Of a DNA stretch of 64,000 nucleotides, positions 29,817-39,176 are shown piece after piece. The stretch is from Spraguea lophii (lineage: Eukaryota; Microsporidia; Spragueidae): positions 62,001 to 126,000 of the forward strand of contig LDOQ01000088.1 in the NCBI GenBank assembly GCA_001887945.1. Reading direction: 5' to 3'. The notes under the pieces were generated by a model, which worked only from the letters and a program-made list of their open reading frames with translations, did no database searches and had not been told where the DNA came from. Every line of letters starts with the position of its first letter. Positions within the stretch are counted from its first letter, which is position 1. Position numbers and translations under genes: made by a program.

Positions 29817-32207
29817 TTATGATTTATTTATTGCATGTAATATCTTTGATATTCCTTTACTAAAAATTTCTTGTAATTGAATATTCTCTATTTCTAATTC
29901 TTTTGATATTTCGTTAAATGATTTATTTTGATATCCTTTCATCAACATAACTGCTTCTTGTGAAATACTTAATGATCCTATACCATAATAAAAATATATT
30001 TTACTTATTTCCGGAATTATATCTTGTATTGATATTACTGATAAAGCACCTCTTAGAAAACTATTTAATCTTTTATAATCTAAAGGAGAAAGATCAATAG
30101 ATATCTTATCATTATTATTTTGTTCTTCTTTGTTCAATAACAGTAATATCAAAGAAATAGGAAATGTATTAAAACATGATGGAATCAATCTTAAAAATCG
30201 TTTTCTGAATAAATTGAAATATTCCTTTTCATTCTTAAATTTTAAAACTATGAGACTGTGGCCACCACTCTTACTTTGTGTTTCTTTGATGGATAATGGT
30301 TGATATTTATTCCTTTTCCAAAAATTTAATAATTTCTCAGTCAGTGAAAATGAGGAACCTATCCAATCGAAATTAATTTTTTCTATATTTTCTTCTTTAA
30401 TAAATAGATTATTTGATGATATATTATCAAATGATCCGGTATTTTGTTCATTATTATAAAATAAACGTTCTAATCGCATTAGAATTTCTGTACCGTAACC
30501 CATGGATTGATATGAAGGATGTGTAGCTATTCTAACAATCCTAATACCCTTGTATTTAAATATATCATCAGAACAAAATTGTTCACGAATAACATTGGGT
30601 ATTAAATTACCTTCTTTCTTATTTTCTCCTTCCACAGCTATTTGGACTGCTGCAATAATTTTGGGTATTCTATCTTTTTCTGGTGTAATTAATGTAAAAA
30701 TCTGATGGTTAGATTCATTAGCTAAGAGTTGAAGATCATTAGGACTATTTCTATAATGAGAGTTGACAAATATAGAAACTAAATCTTGTAAAATTTGTTC
30801 AGCGGATGAATGGTAACTAAAAAGCAGTTTTTTGTTTATCATATAAAAATCACAAGAATTTGGGGAAGGACAACCAATTAGTTTAGAAGGTTTAAGATTC
30901 ATTAGTAGAATATAATTAAGAAATTTTTCAACAGGATCGTTTTTGCTGTATCTTATGGATGAATTCATAGATAATTCTAAAAATTCAAAAGGTTTTTTTG
31001 ATTTACTTTGTTTTCTAATAGATGCAAATAATTTTTGGATAAGCGCTCTTCCAGTACCTTCATATCCTTGAACTGTTGAAGACAGAAAAACAAGATTTGA
31101 TGATAAAAGATTTTGAAGCGTAGGTATTGGTATTGCTGCTGCTTCATCAATTACAACCAAATCTGGATATTTATACATAGAATCGTTTGGATTTAAATAT
31201 TCTATAAATTGATTATTAGAGATAATACGTACTCTCCTGACATAGCTTCTTTTCTTAATTCTTTCTTTTTCTACTATAAAATCTGCCCCTTCAACATAAT
31301 TTAATGTTTTTAATCCTTCAATAACAAAAGAGAATAAGATTTTTATATTTTGAATTGTAGGCGCACATACAAAAATTCTTCTAAGACCATTTTTTATTGC
31401 TAAGGCCAATGACAAGCCCAACAACGCAGATTTTCCTCTTCCTCTATCTGCAGTAAGACCAATTACAGCTTTCCTATTATCATAGATTTTAGAATATATT
31501 TTTTCTAAGCATTGTCTTTGATCTTCAGTTATACATTTATTTATAATTTTTTTAAAATTCTCATTTTCTTCAAATTCTGTATATTTTATGTCTTCTATTT
31601 GTTCCATTTCTATTTCTTCTTCACAATGTGCATAGAGTTTTCTTTCTATAGGATTAAATTCACTGTCTAAAAATAATGCTGATGGTGATTCTTTAAGAGC
31701 TCGAATAAATCTGTTATAATACAAATCTTTACATTTTTTATCTTCATATTCATATAATTCATCATCATTTAACATAAAAATTATTATACCACCACCTTCT
31801 ATAGTTTCGACTGCCTTAGCTAACATATTTGGTGAACATTTTGAAAAATCTTGTATAACTAAAATATTATATGTATTTCCCAATATCGTATCTATTTCAT
31901 CATAATTAACATAATTTATATCTGTCGTACTTATAAAAACTTCGAAAGGATCGTCTTTGTTTATTTCTATTTCTGCATTCTGTTTTCTTTTTATTTGCAT
32001 AATTTTTTTATTTAATTTTTTATCAATTATCAATTTTTTATAAATCCAAAGAACATTGGAACTAATCTTATACTTCGATAATAGATAATGCAAAGATGAT
32101 ACGTAATGTGAACAAGTAGATGGTATCACAAATACTGAACGATGGTTTTTCTTAACATTTTTCGATAAAAAATACAAAATTTCATCTGGGACTTTCTTTT
32201 TATGCAT
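29817..32207 (-). CDS. KRE33: RNA cytidine acetyltransferase NAT10/Kre33
   Basis: This 796-aa protein is the enzyme that makes N4-acetylcytidine in 18S rRNA and some tRNAs. In order: an N-terminal DUF1726-type domain, a RecD-like helicase with P-loop GLTADRGRGKSALLGL and DLVVIDEAAAIPIPTL (the DEAA box), a GNAT acetyltransferase domain with RIATHPSYQSMGYGTEIL, and the C-terminal tRNA-binding part. Yeast Kre33 is 1056 aa. The start is the ATG at 32207 (MHKKKVPDEIL) because CCC touches it; an ATG 16 codons upstream has no motif. It is divergent from RPS23, with 136 bp between the start codons. Confidence 0.93.
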   Translation of the reverse strand: MHKKKVPDEILYFLSKNVKKNHRSVFVIPSTCSHYVSSLHYLLSKYKISSNVLWIYKKLIIDKKLNKKIMQIKRKQNAEIEINKDDPFEVFISTTDINYVNYDEIDTILGNTYNILVIQDFSKCSPNMLAKAVETIEGGGIIIFMLNDDELYEYEDKKCKDLYYNRFIRALKESPSALFLDSEFNPIERKLYAHCEEEIEMEQIEDIKYTEFEENENFKKIINKCITEDQRQCLEKIYSKIYDNRKAVIGLTADRGRGKSALLGLSLALAIKNGLRRIFVCAPTIQNIKILFSFVIEGLKTLNYVEGADFIVEKERIKKRSYVRRVRIISNNQFIEYLNPNDSMYKYPDLVVIDEAAAIPIPTLQNLLSSNLVFLSSTVQGYEGTGRALIQKLFASIRKQSKSKKPFEFLELSMNSSIRYSKNDPVEKFLNYILLMNLKPSKLIGCPSPNSCDFYMINKKLLFSYHSSAEQILQDLVSIFVNSHYRNSPNDLQLLANESNHQIFTLITPEKDRIPKIIAAVQIAVEGENKKEGNLIPNVIREQFCSDDIFKYKGIRIVRIATHPSYQSMGYGTEILMRLERLFYNNEQNTGSFDNISSNNLFIKEENIEKINFDWIGSSFSLTEKLLNFWKRNKYQPLSIKETQSKSGGHSLIVLKFKNEKEYFNLFRKRFLRLIPSCFNTFPISLILLLLNKEEQNNNDKISIDLSPLDYKRLNSFLRGALSVISIQDIIPEISKIYFYYGIGSLSISQEAVMLMKGYQNKSFNEISKELEIENIQLQEIFSKGISKILHAINKS

Positions 32208-32343
32208 GGGAATAAATTTTTTGAAAAATTTAAGTTCTTTTAATTTTTTATTCACTGCGAGAAAAACAAAGAAATTCTTTTTTGAAAAAAACTATAAAAA
32301 TATTTTTTTTCAGTATTTTATTTTTAATTTTTTTTCATCCCTA
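32208..32343. promoter_or_regulatory. bidirectional promoter, KRE33/RPS23
   Basis: A 136-bp spacer lies between two outward-facing genes, with a CCC motif touching the KRE33 ATG (32208-32210 on the minus strand) and ATCCCTA before the RPS23 ATG. It is T-rich on the plus strand. Both products act on the small ribosomal subunit. Confidence 0.6.
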
Positions 32344-32836
32344 ATGTATGGATTATTAGCAGCACGTAACTTAAAGAAAAATCGTCACAAAAGAAGATAT
32401 GCAGATAAAGACTTCGCAAAGAAAGCAAGAGGTGATATTTACCAGAATGCCGTCGGATATTCTGCACCTCATGCCAAAGGAATAGTTACAGAAAAACTGT
32501 AAGTGAAATGATGATTGTAGGGACATCTGAAAATGATGAGATAAACGATCTGATACTAATTTTAGTGGTGTAGAAGCCAAACAACCAAACTCTGCTATAA
32601 GAAAATGTGTACGTGTACACATTGTCAGACTTAACAAAAAAGTTATAGCATACGTACCACATGATGGTGGTCTCAACCAAATAGAAATCAACGATGAAGT
32701 AATCGTTGAGGGTCTTGGAAAGAAGGGATGTAGATCTAAGGGAGATATTCCAGGTGTTAGATTTAGAGTATGTAAGGTACAAAAAGTATCTTTGAAAGCA
32801 TTGGTAACAAAAAAGAAAGAAAGACCAGCAAGATAA
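32344..32836 (+). CDS. RPS23: 40S ribosomal protein S23 (uS12), two exons
   Basis: Exons 32344-32498 and 32566-32836 give 141 aa. Exon 1 reads [18 protein letters not shown] and ends ..HAKGIVTEK plus two bases; exon 2 restores the codon and continues [26 protein letters not shown] and GDIPGVRF, the uS12 decoding-centre landmarks. The conserved Pro-Asn loop (KQPNSAIRK) is intact. Without splicing a TAA at 32500 ends the frame, and the second half has no ATG of its own in position. ATCCCTA lies before the ATG. The 3' end faces the RFC gene with 25 bp between stops. Confidence 0.95.
32499..32565 (+). other. spliceosomal intron of RPS23, 67 nt
   Basis: The 5' splice site is GTAAGT and the end is TGATACTAATTTTAG, with the branch-point ACTAAT ending 5 nt before the closing position. 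Microsporidian introns typically place the branch point right against the 3' splice site in this way. Removal joins CT to T (Leu) and yields [12 protein letters not shown], as in other uS12 proteins. It is phase 2, after codon 51. Confidence 0.93.
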
Positions 32837-32861
32837 AATAAATATTTTATTCTGAGTAAAT

Positions 32862-33740
32862 TTAATTTAATATAGATACTGCTGCATAACAGAGATGGTG
32901 TAATAAAACATTTGTAGAACATCCTACCATTAACCTGTATTCTATAAGTGATAGTAACTGATGAAATTTTGCTTTCTTTTCTCCTTCTAATTGATTATTA
33001 TTCAATTGATATACCAATTGCAATAAAGAATAACTATTCTTCTTAAAAGAATTTATATATTCGTCTATATTATCTTTTCCTAAACGATAAAATTCTTCAA
33101 CCGATGGAATTACACCAAAAAATTCTTCTATTGAAAATTCCTTCCCTTCGTTCTGTTTTTGTAAAAAACTTATTCCTTGTAAAAAATTTATAGATCTTCT
33201 TAAATCATACCTACAATACATAAATATTTTTTTATACCACTCGGCCTTTTGGTTTTCATTCATTTGTAAATTTAAATTTTCTTTATCACCGATATCTTTA
33301 AGTTTTGTATAATTTTCTTCTATACATTCAAATTTTATTTTTAAAAGACGACTTTTTATCGGCTGAATAATTTTTGGAAGAGAATTTGCAATGAAAATAA
33401 ATCTTGTACTCGAACTAAAATCTTCGATTATTCTTCTCAGACATTGTTGAGCATCTACAGTCAAATGATCACATTCATCTAAAATTATAGTTTTCTTATC
33501 CATACCTGATGCATATGTTTTTATTTTATTTCTAACAACAGCAATACCTCTTTCATCACTAGCATTCAATTCTAAAAATTTTTTTGAAAGCAAATGAGCA
33601 AATGTTGTTTTTCCTGTTCCTGGAGGACCGTATAATAAAAGATTAGGATAATCTTCATATTCTAATAGTTTTTTAATATGTTCGTTTGAGATAAATGCTT
33701 CTACATTTTTAGGTCTATATTTTTCTGTCCAAAGTTGCAT
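32862..33740 (-). CDS. replication factor C small subunit
   Basis: This 292-aa clamp-loader small subunit (Rfc2/Rfc4 group) begins [16 protein letters not shown] (RFC box). Walker A is GPPGTGKT (38-45), LNASDERGI is box V, Walker B is IILDECDH (85-92, DECD instead of the usual DEAD), and the arginine-finger motif is SRL (130-132) where most small subunits have SRC. The C-terminal collar is present. It opens PCNA rings together with the RFC1-like and other subunits. Which of Rfc2-Rfc5 it is cannot be fixed by eye. CC (TATCCTT) precedes the ATG. Confidence 0.88.
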   Translation of the reverse strand: MQLWTEKYRPKNVEAFISNEHIKKLLEYEDYPNLLLYGPPGTGKTTFAHLLSKKFLELNASDERGIAVVRNKIKTYASGMDKKTIILDECDHLTVDAQQCLRRIIEDFSSSTRFIFIANSLPKIIQPIKSRLLKIKFECIEENYTKLKDIGDKENLNLQMNENQKAEWYKKIFMYCRYDLRRSINFLQGISFLQKQNEGKEFSIEEFFGVIPSVEEFYRLGKDNIDEYINSFKKNSYSLLQLVYQLNNNQLEGEKKAKFHQLLSLIEYRLMVGCSTNVLLHHLCYAAVSILN

Positions 33741-34054
33741 AAGGATAAAATTATTTAGAATATAAGAGAATCTAAAAAAATATTTTTAATTTTAAAATTA
33801 AAATTTAGAATGGTATGAGAAATAAATGGCATACATGCACATAAAAATCATAGTGATTAAACAAATATTCCCAAATATTTATAATAAAACTTATAAGAAT
33901 TAATGTACTATAAAAAGTTACATAATAATGTTGTGGTATTCCATAAAACCAGGAGGATATAATGATTCAATGTTTATGTTATTTTTATTATGAGATTTTA
34001 AAATATTACCATAGAAAAAAAGTTTATATACTTTTTTTAAATTTCTCATTTAAA
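33741..34054. other. intergenic AT-rich sequence
   Basis: Only low-complexity sequence is seen left of a degraded SINE. Confidence 0.4.
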
Positions 34055-34310
34055 AGACTTTCCAAAATAGGAAAATAATATAACAAAAGTAACAATGAGA
34101 ATTGTAATCGAATATCTTATATATGCTATATACGATGGTCCTACTACTAATTTAATGATTAGCTAGCATTGATTTACGACTAAGTCAATGATGTACTAAG
34201 AAATAGGGAACAATGATAATTAAACCATACTCAATCTTTAATATTCTGAAGCATAGGGTAAGATCAATACAAATATATTACAAAGCTAATACAAGTATAT
34301 TACACGTTTT
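34055..34310 (+). mobile_element. strongly degraded partial SINE copy G
   Basis: The middle part of the SINE family is recognisable: TATACGATGGTCCTACTACTA near 34130, TTGATTTACGACTAAGTCAA near 34170, then AAGCATAGGGTAAGATCAAT near 34251 (consensus GGGCATAAGGTAAGATGAGA). The head and the 3' tail are not readable. Confidence 0.55.
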
Positions 34311-34786
34311 AAAAATTAACAGTATTAAACTATTGTTACATGTATCACTTAGTTAAATTGATGTAATTAAAACGTCATTACTAAAAATGTAACAAAATTA
34401 TATACGGTTAATTAATTAATTAAATCAAATTTCATTTTCTTTTTATAATACTTATGTTTAATTCTTTTTTCTCTTTATACTGATGCTCATAAAGAATTTT
34501 ATAAAATAATTTAATACGTATATCATTATATTTTAAATATATTTTATAAACATAATAATTTATTTATTTGTATTATTTTTAAAACAAAATTTTTATTTTC
34601 TAAAACCATATAATTAATTTTTTTTATTTGAATATTTTTAAGTGATTTTTTATTTAAAATTATAAAATAATAAAACTTTTCAATTACCTATTTTAATGTA
34701 TATTTTTATTTTTTATGTAAAAGTTATTTACATGTTTCATTTATATCACATTTGACACTTTTATAAAAAATTTTTTTGTTTATCCC
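34311..34786. other. intergenic, 5' region of pyrophosphatase
   Basis: AT-rich with no further feature; it ends TATCCC against the ATG at 34787. Confidence 0.5.
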
Positions 34787-35596
34787 ATGCTGAAATATTC
34801 AAAGATCAGAGTTGGTAAAAAACATACTGAAGAATTTTGTGTTTATATAACAAAGGATGAAAAGATAATATCACCATTTCATGATGTAGAACTTTATCCT
34901 GAAAACAATCAATACATTAGTGTAATAAATGAAATTCCAAGGTTTGAAAATGGGAAATTTGAAATAAATGTTAAAAGAGATTATAATCCTATTGTTCAAG
35001 ATAAGAAAAACGGAGAATTACGTTATGTTGACAATATATTTCCTTTTAAAGGATATCCATGGAATTATGGTGCAATTCCTCAAACCTGGGAAAATCCAGA
35101 GAAAATTGATGAACATACTGGATTAAAAGGAGATAATGATCCATTGGATGCTATAGACATAAGTAGTGTTTATAAAGGAATAGGTGATGTGTATCAGGCT
35201 AAGATTTTAGGTGTTTTAGGTCTTATTGATGATGGAGAATGTGATTATAAAATTTTAGTAATTGATAAAAATGATCCTAAGATTTCCCTTATAAACAACT
35301 TGGAGGATGTTGAAACATATTTCCCTGGTCTCTTAGAGCATACATGTGATTGGTTTAAGTATTATAAAATACCGGATAATAAGCCTCAGAATTTATTATG
35401 TTTTAATGAGAGATTTCAAAATAAGGAACTTGCTAAGCAAATTATAACAGAATGTCATAAAAGTTGGAAGAGTTTGATGGAAAATGATAATGTTGGTAAA
35501 AAAGTTAATAAAACGAGAGGACCAATGATATTGGATGTCCAGGATAACGGGGAAGATGAGTCAAACATTTATACTGGATACTATCATCGGTTTTGA
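34787..35596 (+). CDS. IPP1: inorganic pyrophosphatase (family I, eukaryotic)
   Basis: This 269-aa enzyme hydrolyses pyrophosphate, pulling biosynthetic reactions forward in the cytosol. Family I landmarks are RDYNPIVQD, FPFKGYPWNYGAIPQTWENP (Lys and Tyr of the active site), the signature GDNDPLDAIDI with its three metal-binding Asp, LGVLGLIDDGECDYKILVID, and WFKYYKIPD with Lys. Yeast Ipp1 is 287 aa, so it is nearly full length. TATCCC directly touches the ATG. It leads a plus-strand run of four genes (pyrophosphatase, ISU1, Pol alpha B, eIF3i). Confidence 0.95.
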   Translation: MLKYSKIRVGKKHTEEFCVYITKDEKIISPFHDVELYPENNQYISVINEIPRFENGKFEINVKRDYNPIVQDKKNGELRYVDNIFPFKGYPWNYGAIPQTWENPEKIDEHTGLKGDNDPLDAIDISSVYKGIGDVYQAKILGVLGLIDDGECDYKILVIDKNDPKISLINNLEDVETYFPGLLEHTCDWFKYYKIPDNKPQNLLCFNERFQNKELAKQIITECHKSWKSLMENDNVGKKVNKTRGPMILDVQDNGEDESNIYTGYYHRF

Positions 35597-35724
35597 TTAA
35601 TTTATTAAAAGGTTTTAAGTTAGTTTTATATTTTATATTTTTAAAAGGGTAATGGGAATGATAAACTTTTTTAAAAAAAATATCGAAAATTTATTATCAG
35701 AAAATTAATATTCCATTTTTACCC

Positions 35725-36147
35725 ATGCTACCAATAAAGAACACAATTTTAAAAATCGCTAGAGGCTATCATGCATCTGTAATTGATCATTTTGAAAATC
35801 CACGTAATGTTGGTTCTTTTTCAACTTCTTCCCAAGACGTTGGAACGGGATTAGTTGGAGCTCCTGCTTGTGGAGACGTAATGAAATTGCAAATAAAAGT
35901 AAAAGATAATGTTATAGAAGATGCGAAATTTAAAACATTTGGATGTGGATCGGCAATAGCATCTTCTAGTTTAGCTACAGAATGGTTAAAGGGAAGGTCG
36001 TTGGATGATGGATTGAAAATAAAAAATACTGATATAGCAAATCAACTATCATTACCACCAGTTAAATTACATTGTTCTATGCTTGCAGAAGATGCAATCA
36101 AAATGGCAATAAATAATTTTAAATCTAAAAATCAAAATGATAAATAA
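35725..36147 (+). CDS. ISU1: mitosomal Fe-S scaffold protein IscU/Isu1
   Basis: In this 140-aa protein the three cluster-ligand Cys are present (C49 in APACGD, C74 in FGCGSA, C117 in KLHCSM), as is D51. LPPVK (110-114), the site bound by the Hsp70/J-protein pair, is intact. The first 16 residues (MLPIKNTILKIARGYH) lack acidic residues and are basic, a plausible short mitosomal targeting sequence. In microsporidia the core mitosome function is building Fe-S clusters with Nfs1/Isd11, frataxin and ferredoxin. TTACCC touches the ATG. The length matches the family without a long presequence. Confidence 0.95.
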   Translation: MLPIKNTILKIARGYHASVIDHFENPRNVGSFSTSSQDVGTGLVGAPACGDVMKLQIKVKDNVIEDAKFKTFGCGSAIASSSLATEWLKGRSLDDGLKIKNTDIANQLSLPPVKLHCSMLAEDAIKMAINNFKSKNQNDK

Positions 36148-36380
36148 AATAATTATATTTGCAATTTAAACGTTGTTGTAAATCAAATACTTAGTATTTA
36201 TTTAAAGTTAAGTGTATTGGTTCATTTGACAATAAATATTTTTTAAAAGAAATTTAATTAAACAATCAAAAAAAAGCATTTACTTTAATTTTTACCGAAG
36301 CATTTTATAAATAAATAAATATTTTATATATTTTTATAACGAGAAAATTATGAATAAAAATCAGACAAATATAAATAGAA
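36148..36380. other. short intergenic spacer
   Basis: AT-rich; ends at the SINE insertion. Confidence 0.4.
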
Positions 36381-36856
36381 GTCCGTTTGGCTGAGAGGTC
36401 GTGAGGGTGATAATCAAACCCCAAGACTGACGGGTTCGAATCCCCCACACAGAAGATTTTTCAAAAAGGATAAAAAATAGGTGAGAAAAGAAAAAGGGTG
36501 TGAAATTCGTGAAGATTCGATAGTGTGGCATTGGTTATACTTTATACGACGGCAATGCTATCAGATTAAAGTAGTAGTTAAATAGTGTAATTGTGATTCC
36601 TATATTGATTGTGATTCAGTTAGTATTATGCTAAGAATGAAATTAGAAATTTCCAAAAAGTTGAGAGAATGTGTCAACGTGCATTATACGTAAAATATTA
36701 ACGTGCTAACACACAAAATAAGATTAATGCATATATGTAGCCAACCCACTTAATACATGTTTAAATATACTTTAGAAACCAAAGTTATAGACCACAGTAG
36801 ACCGTAGTCAGTTAAAAAATTTCAATAAATAAAAGTTTCATTAAAAAATAAAAAAA
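36381..36856 (+). mobile_element. full-length SINE copy D, moderately diverged
   Basis: The head runs from GTCCGTTTGGCTGAGAGG (A-box-like) to GACGGGTTCGAATCC (perfect B box). Body blocks are AGATTAAAGTAGTAGTTAAAT, AAGATTAATGCATATATGTAG and AGACCACAGTAGACCG. The end is ATAAATAAAAGTTTCATT plus an A-rich tail. All parts of the consensus are in order with many substitutions. It ends 31 bp before the ATG of the Pol alpha B gene, with that gene's CCC motif just beyond. Confidence 0.85.
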
Positions 36857-36887
36857 TGTAAATAAAAATACTTATTTTAGCACCCAT

Positions 36888-38036
36888 ATGTCTTTAAACA
36901 CATTAATTTACAGTAAACTTAAAAAGAACTCAAAAAACATATCAATAGAAAAATATATCTCTGATATTCAAGATAAAGTATTTTATATTCAAGAAAACGA
37001 TAAATCTACTTATTACAAGAATAGAATAAAGAGTTTAGAAGAAGGATATAAAGAATTGTTGGAAATTAAAGAATTTAAGCCAATAAATTATGTATCTAAC
37101 CAGTTATTCTACACGATAGGAATGATAATAATAGAAAATAAAATCGTGTATCTTTTGGATGATAACAACCAAACAATTAAATTAAATACATCATACACTA
37201 AATATTCTCTTTTTTCTGGTCAGGTTGTTGCACTTAAAGGAAAAAATTTAGAAGGGTTAGAAATAATAGTAGATGAGTTTTATACCAAACCTGTATTGGA
37301 TACTAATTTTTCTGAAAATAAAATAGATTTTGATATAAAAATAGCAAGTGGACCTTATTATAATAATAATCTAGAGCCTTTAATGAAGGTATTGGAAGAA
37401 AAAAAAGATATCATAATTCTTCTTGGGCCTTTTATTACCGCAAAGGATATGGAAGAAATTTCAGATCCTACAGAAGGTTTTAAAAGAATTTTAGATATGT
37501 TACAAAAATACCAAAGATCGAATATTTCTTCAAAAATTATATTAATACTTAGCACTGAAGATATATTTACAGATTTATTATATCCACAAAATAGTTATGA
37601 TATTAATTCAGATAGAATATATTCATTTTCTAATCCATCTCAGTTTTTTATTTCAGATTTTTTATTTTCTGTAACAACGAAAGATTTACTTTTGAATTTA
37701 TATTCAAAAGAACAGCAAAATATTAACAGTGAGCCAAAGGAAAGAGTTGCAAATAATTTAGTCTTTCAAAATAGTTTTTATCCAACAATAACTGATGATG
37801 TTGTAGATTATAATTTACTTTCTAGTTATTTAACTGATACTGCTCCTAATTTTTATATTATTTCTTCAAAATTTAAACCTTTTTTTAAAAAGATTGGTCC
37901 TACATATTTTTTAAATACTGGATTTCAATCTAAAACAGAATATAAGCAAATGATAAATATAGAAATAAAAGGTACAAATATAAAAGTGGAAATGGAAGCA
38001 TTTTCTGAAGGAACTGAGCTTAGTAGTAAATTATAA
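36888..38036 (+). CDS. POL12: DNA polymerase alpha subunit B (Pol12/POLA2)
   Basis: This 382-aa protein is the regulatory B subunit of polymerase alpha-primase, which starts Okazaki fragments. Landmarks are an OB-fold block YSLFSGQVVALKGKNLEGL (about 105-123), the start of the inactive phosphoesterase domain IASGPYYNNNLEPL, VLEEKKDIIILLGPF, and the C-terminal FKKIGPTYFLNTGF block. Metal-binding residues are not conserved in this family in general. Yeast Pol12 is 705 aa; the N-terminal domain that binds the telomere machinery is missing here, a typical microsporidian shortening. GCACCCAT precedes the ATG. A SINE lies 31 bp upstream. Confidence 0.85.
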   Translation: MSLNTLIYSKLKKNSKNISIEKYISDIQDKVFYIQENDKSTYYKNRIKSLEEGYKELLEIKEFKPINYVSNQLFYTIGMIIIENKIVYLLDDNNQTIKLNTSYTKYSLFSGQVVALKGKNLEGLEIIVDEFYTKPVLDTNFSENKIDFDIKIASGPYYNNNLEPLMKVLEEKKDIIILLGPFITAKDMEEISDPTEGFKRILDMLQKYQRSNISSKIILILSTEDIFTDLLYPQNSYDINSDRIYSFSNPSQFFISDFLFSVTTKDLLLNLYSKEQQNINSEPKERVANNLVFQNSFYPTITDDVVDYNLLSSYLTDTAPNFYIISSKFKPFFKKIGPTYFLNTGFQSKTEYKQMINIEIKGTNIKVEMEAFSEGTELSSKL

Positions 38037-38125
38037 TTATTTAGTTACCAATAAATAAATTTATATTTTAATTTTTAAACTTTGTATCAAAATATTAGTT
38101 TTAAATTTCTAAATTTTTATACCCA

Positions 38126-39103
38126 ATGGAAGATGGAGAGTATAAAACTTTCACATTTCACACAAGACCCCTAACACAAACTTCTTTTAATTTAGATGGT
38201 GATTTGCTCGTAGCTTCATCGTTAGATTCTAAAATTTCCATTTGGAATGTTGATGGAAAATTTCTTGGTAGCTTAGAAGATCATAAAGGAGCAGTTTGGG
38301 GGTTTAGTATATCTGATGATGGAAACAAATTGGTTAGTGGTAGTTCAGATTGTAATGGAATAGTTTGGGATATTCTTTCTGGAAAAATTATTTCTTCAGT
38401 ACAAGGAAATTCATCTGTGAAATCTGTTTATTTTCTAAAAGAAGGATTTTTGTATTTGTGCGATAATTCTTATAATCAAAGACCTTTGATAGGATTTAAT
38501 GATATTAGAAGTAAAGATTCTAAAATATATTATACTGAAAATAATCCAACAAAAGTTATTTCGGAAAATAGTGAAAATTATATAATTTATTCGGATATAG
38601 AAGGAAATATCAATTGTTTAGACAGAAGAAATGAAAAGATTATAACTAAGAAAATACATAATGCAAAAATACAAGATTTGAAAAATAGTTATTGTAAAAC
38701 ATTTTTTATTTCTTCATCTTTGGATTCTCAAGCCAAAATAATAGATCCATTATCCCTTAAAGAAATAAGAACTTTTTATTCAGATGATCCTGTTAATTCA
38801 GCTGCAATATTTACATCAAACGATATTATCATTATGGGCGGTGGAATATCTGCAAGGGATGTAACTCTGACAAAAGGAAAGAAAACCTTTGATGTGAATT
38901 TTTATGATATAATAACACAGAAACACATAGGACATTATTCTCCACATTTTGGAACGATTAATACAGTGGATGTGCATCCAAGCGGGCAATATTTTTGTTC
39001 CGGTGGAGAAGATGGTATTTTAAGTCTTATAAAATTTGATCAAGGATATTACAATGGAATAGAAAATGAAATGGATACGATAAAAAATACAGTAACTTTT
39101 TAA
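38126..39103 (+). CDS. TIF34: translation initiation factor eIF3 subunit i (WD40)
   Basis: This 325-aa seven-bladed WD40 protein matches eIF3i along its length: EDHKGAVWGFSISDDGNKL (blade 2), LVSGSSDCNGIVWDI, then the diagnostic C-terminal part DDPVNSAAIF, IIMGGGISARDVT, HFGTINTVDVHPSGQYF and CSGGEDG. It forms part of the eIF3 scaffold on the 40S subunit with subunits b and g. Yeast Tif34 is 347 aa. ACCCA lies directly before the ATG. Confidence 0.93.
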   Translation: MEDGEYKTFTFHTRPLTQTSFNLDGDLLVASSLDSKISIWNVDGKFLGSLEDHKGAVWGFSISDDGNKLVSGSSDCNGIVWDILSGKIISSVQGNSSVKSVYFLKEGFLYLCDNSYNQRPLIGFNDIRSKDSKIYYTENNPTKVISENSENYIIYSDIEGNINCLDRRNEKIITKKIHNAKIQDLKNSYCKTFFISSSLDSQAKIIDPLSLKEIRTFYSDDPVNSAAIFTSNDIIIMGGGISARDVTLTKGKKTFDVNFYDIITQKHIGHYSPHFGTINTVDVHPSGQYFCSGGEDGILSLIKFDQGYYNGIENEMDTIKNTVTF

Positions 39104-39176
39104 GAAATAAAAAATTTTCAATATTTTTAAAAAATACTTTAACAAATTTTACTTATTGATAATTTTCCAGAAATCA

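Noticed and set aside
32371..32922. Antisense ORFs across RPS23
   Set aside because: They are shadows of the conserved uS12 exons and contain no family landmarks.
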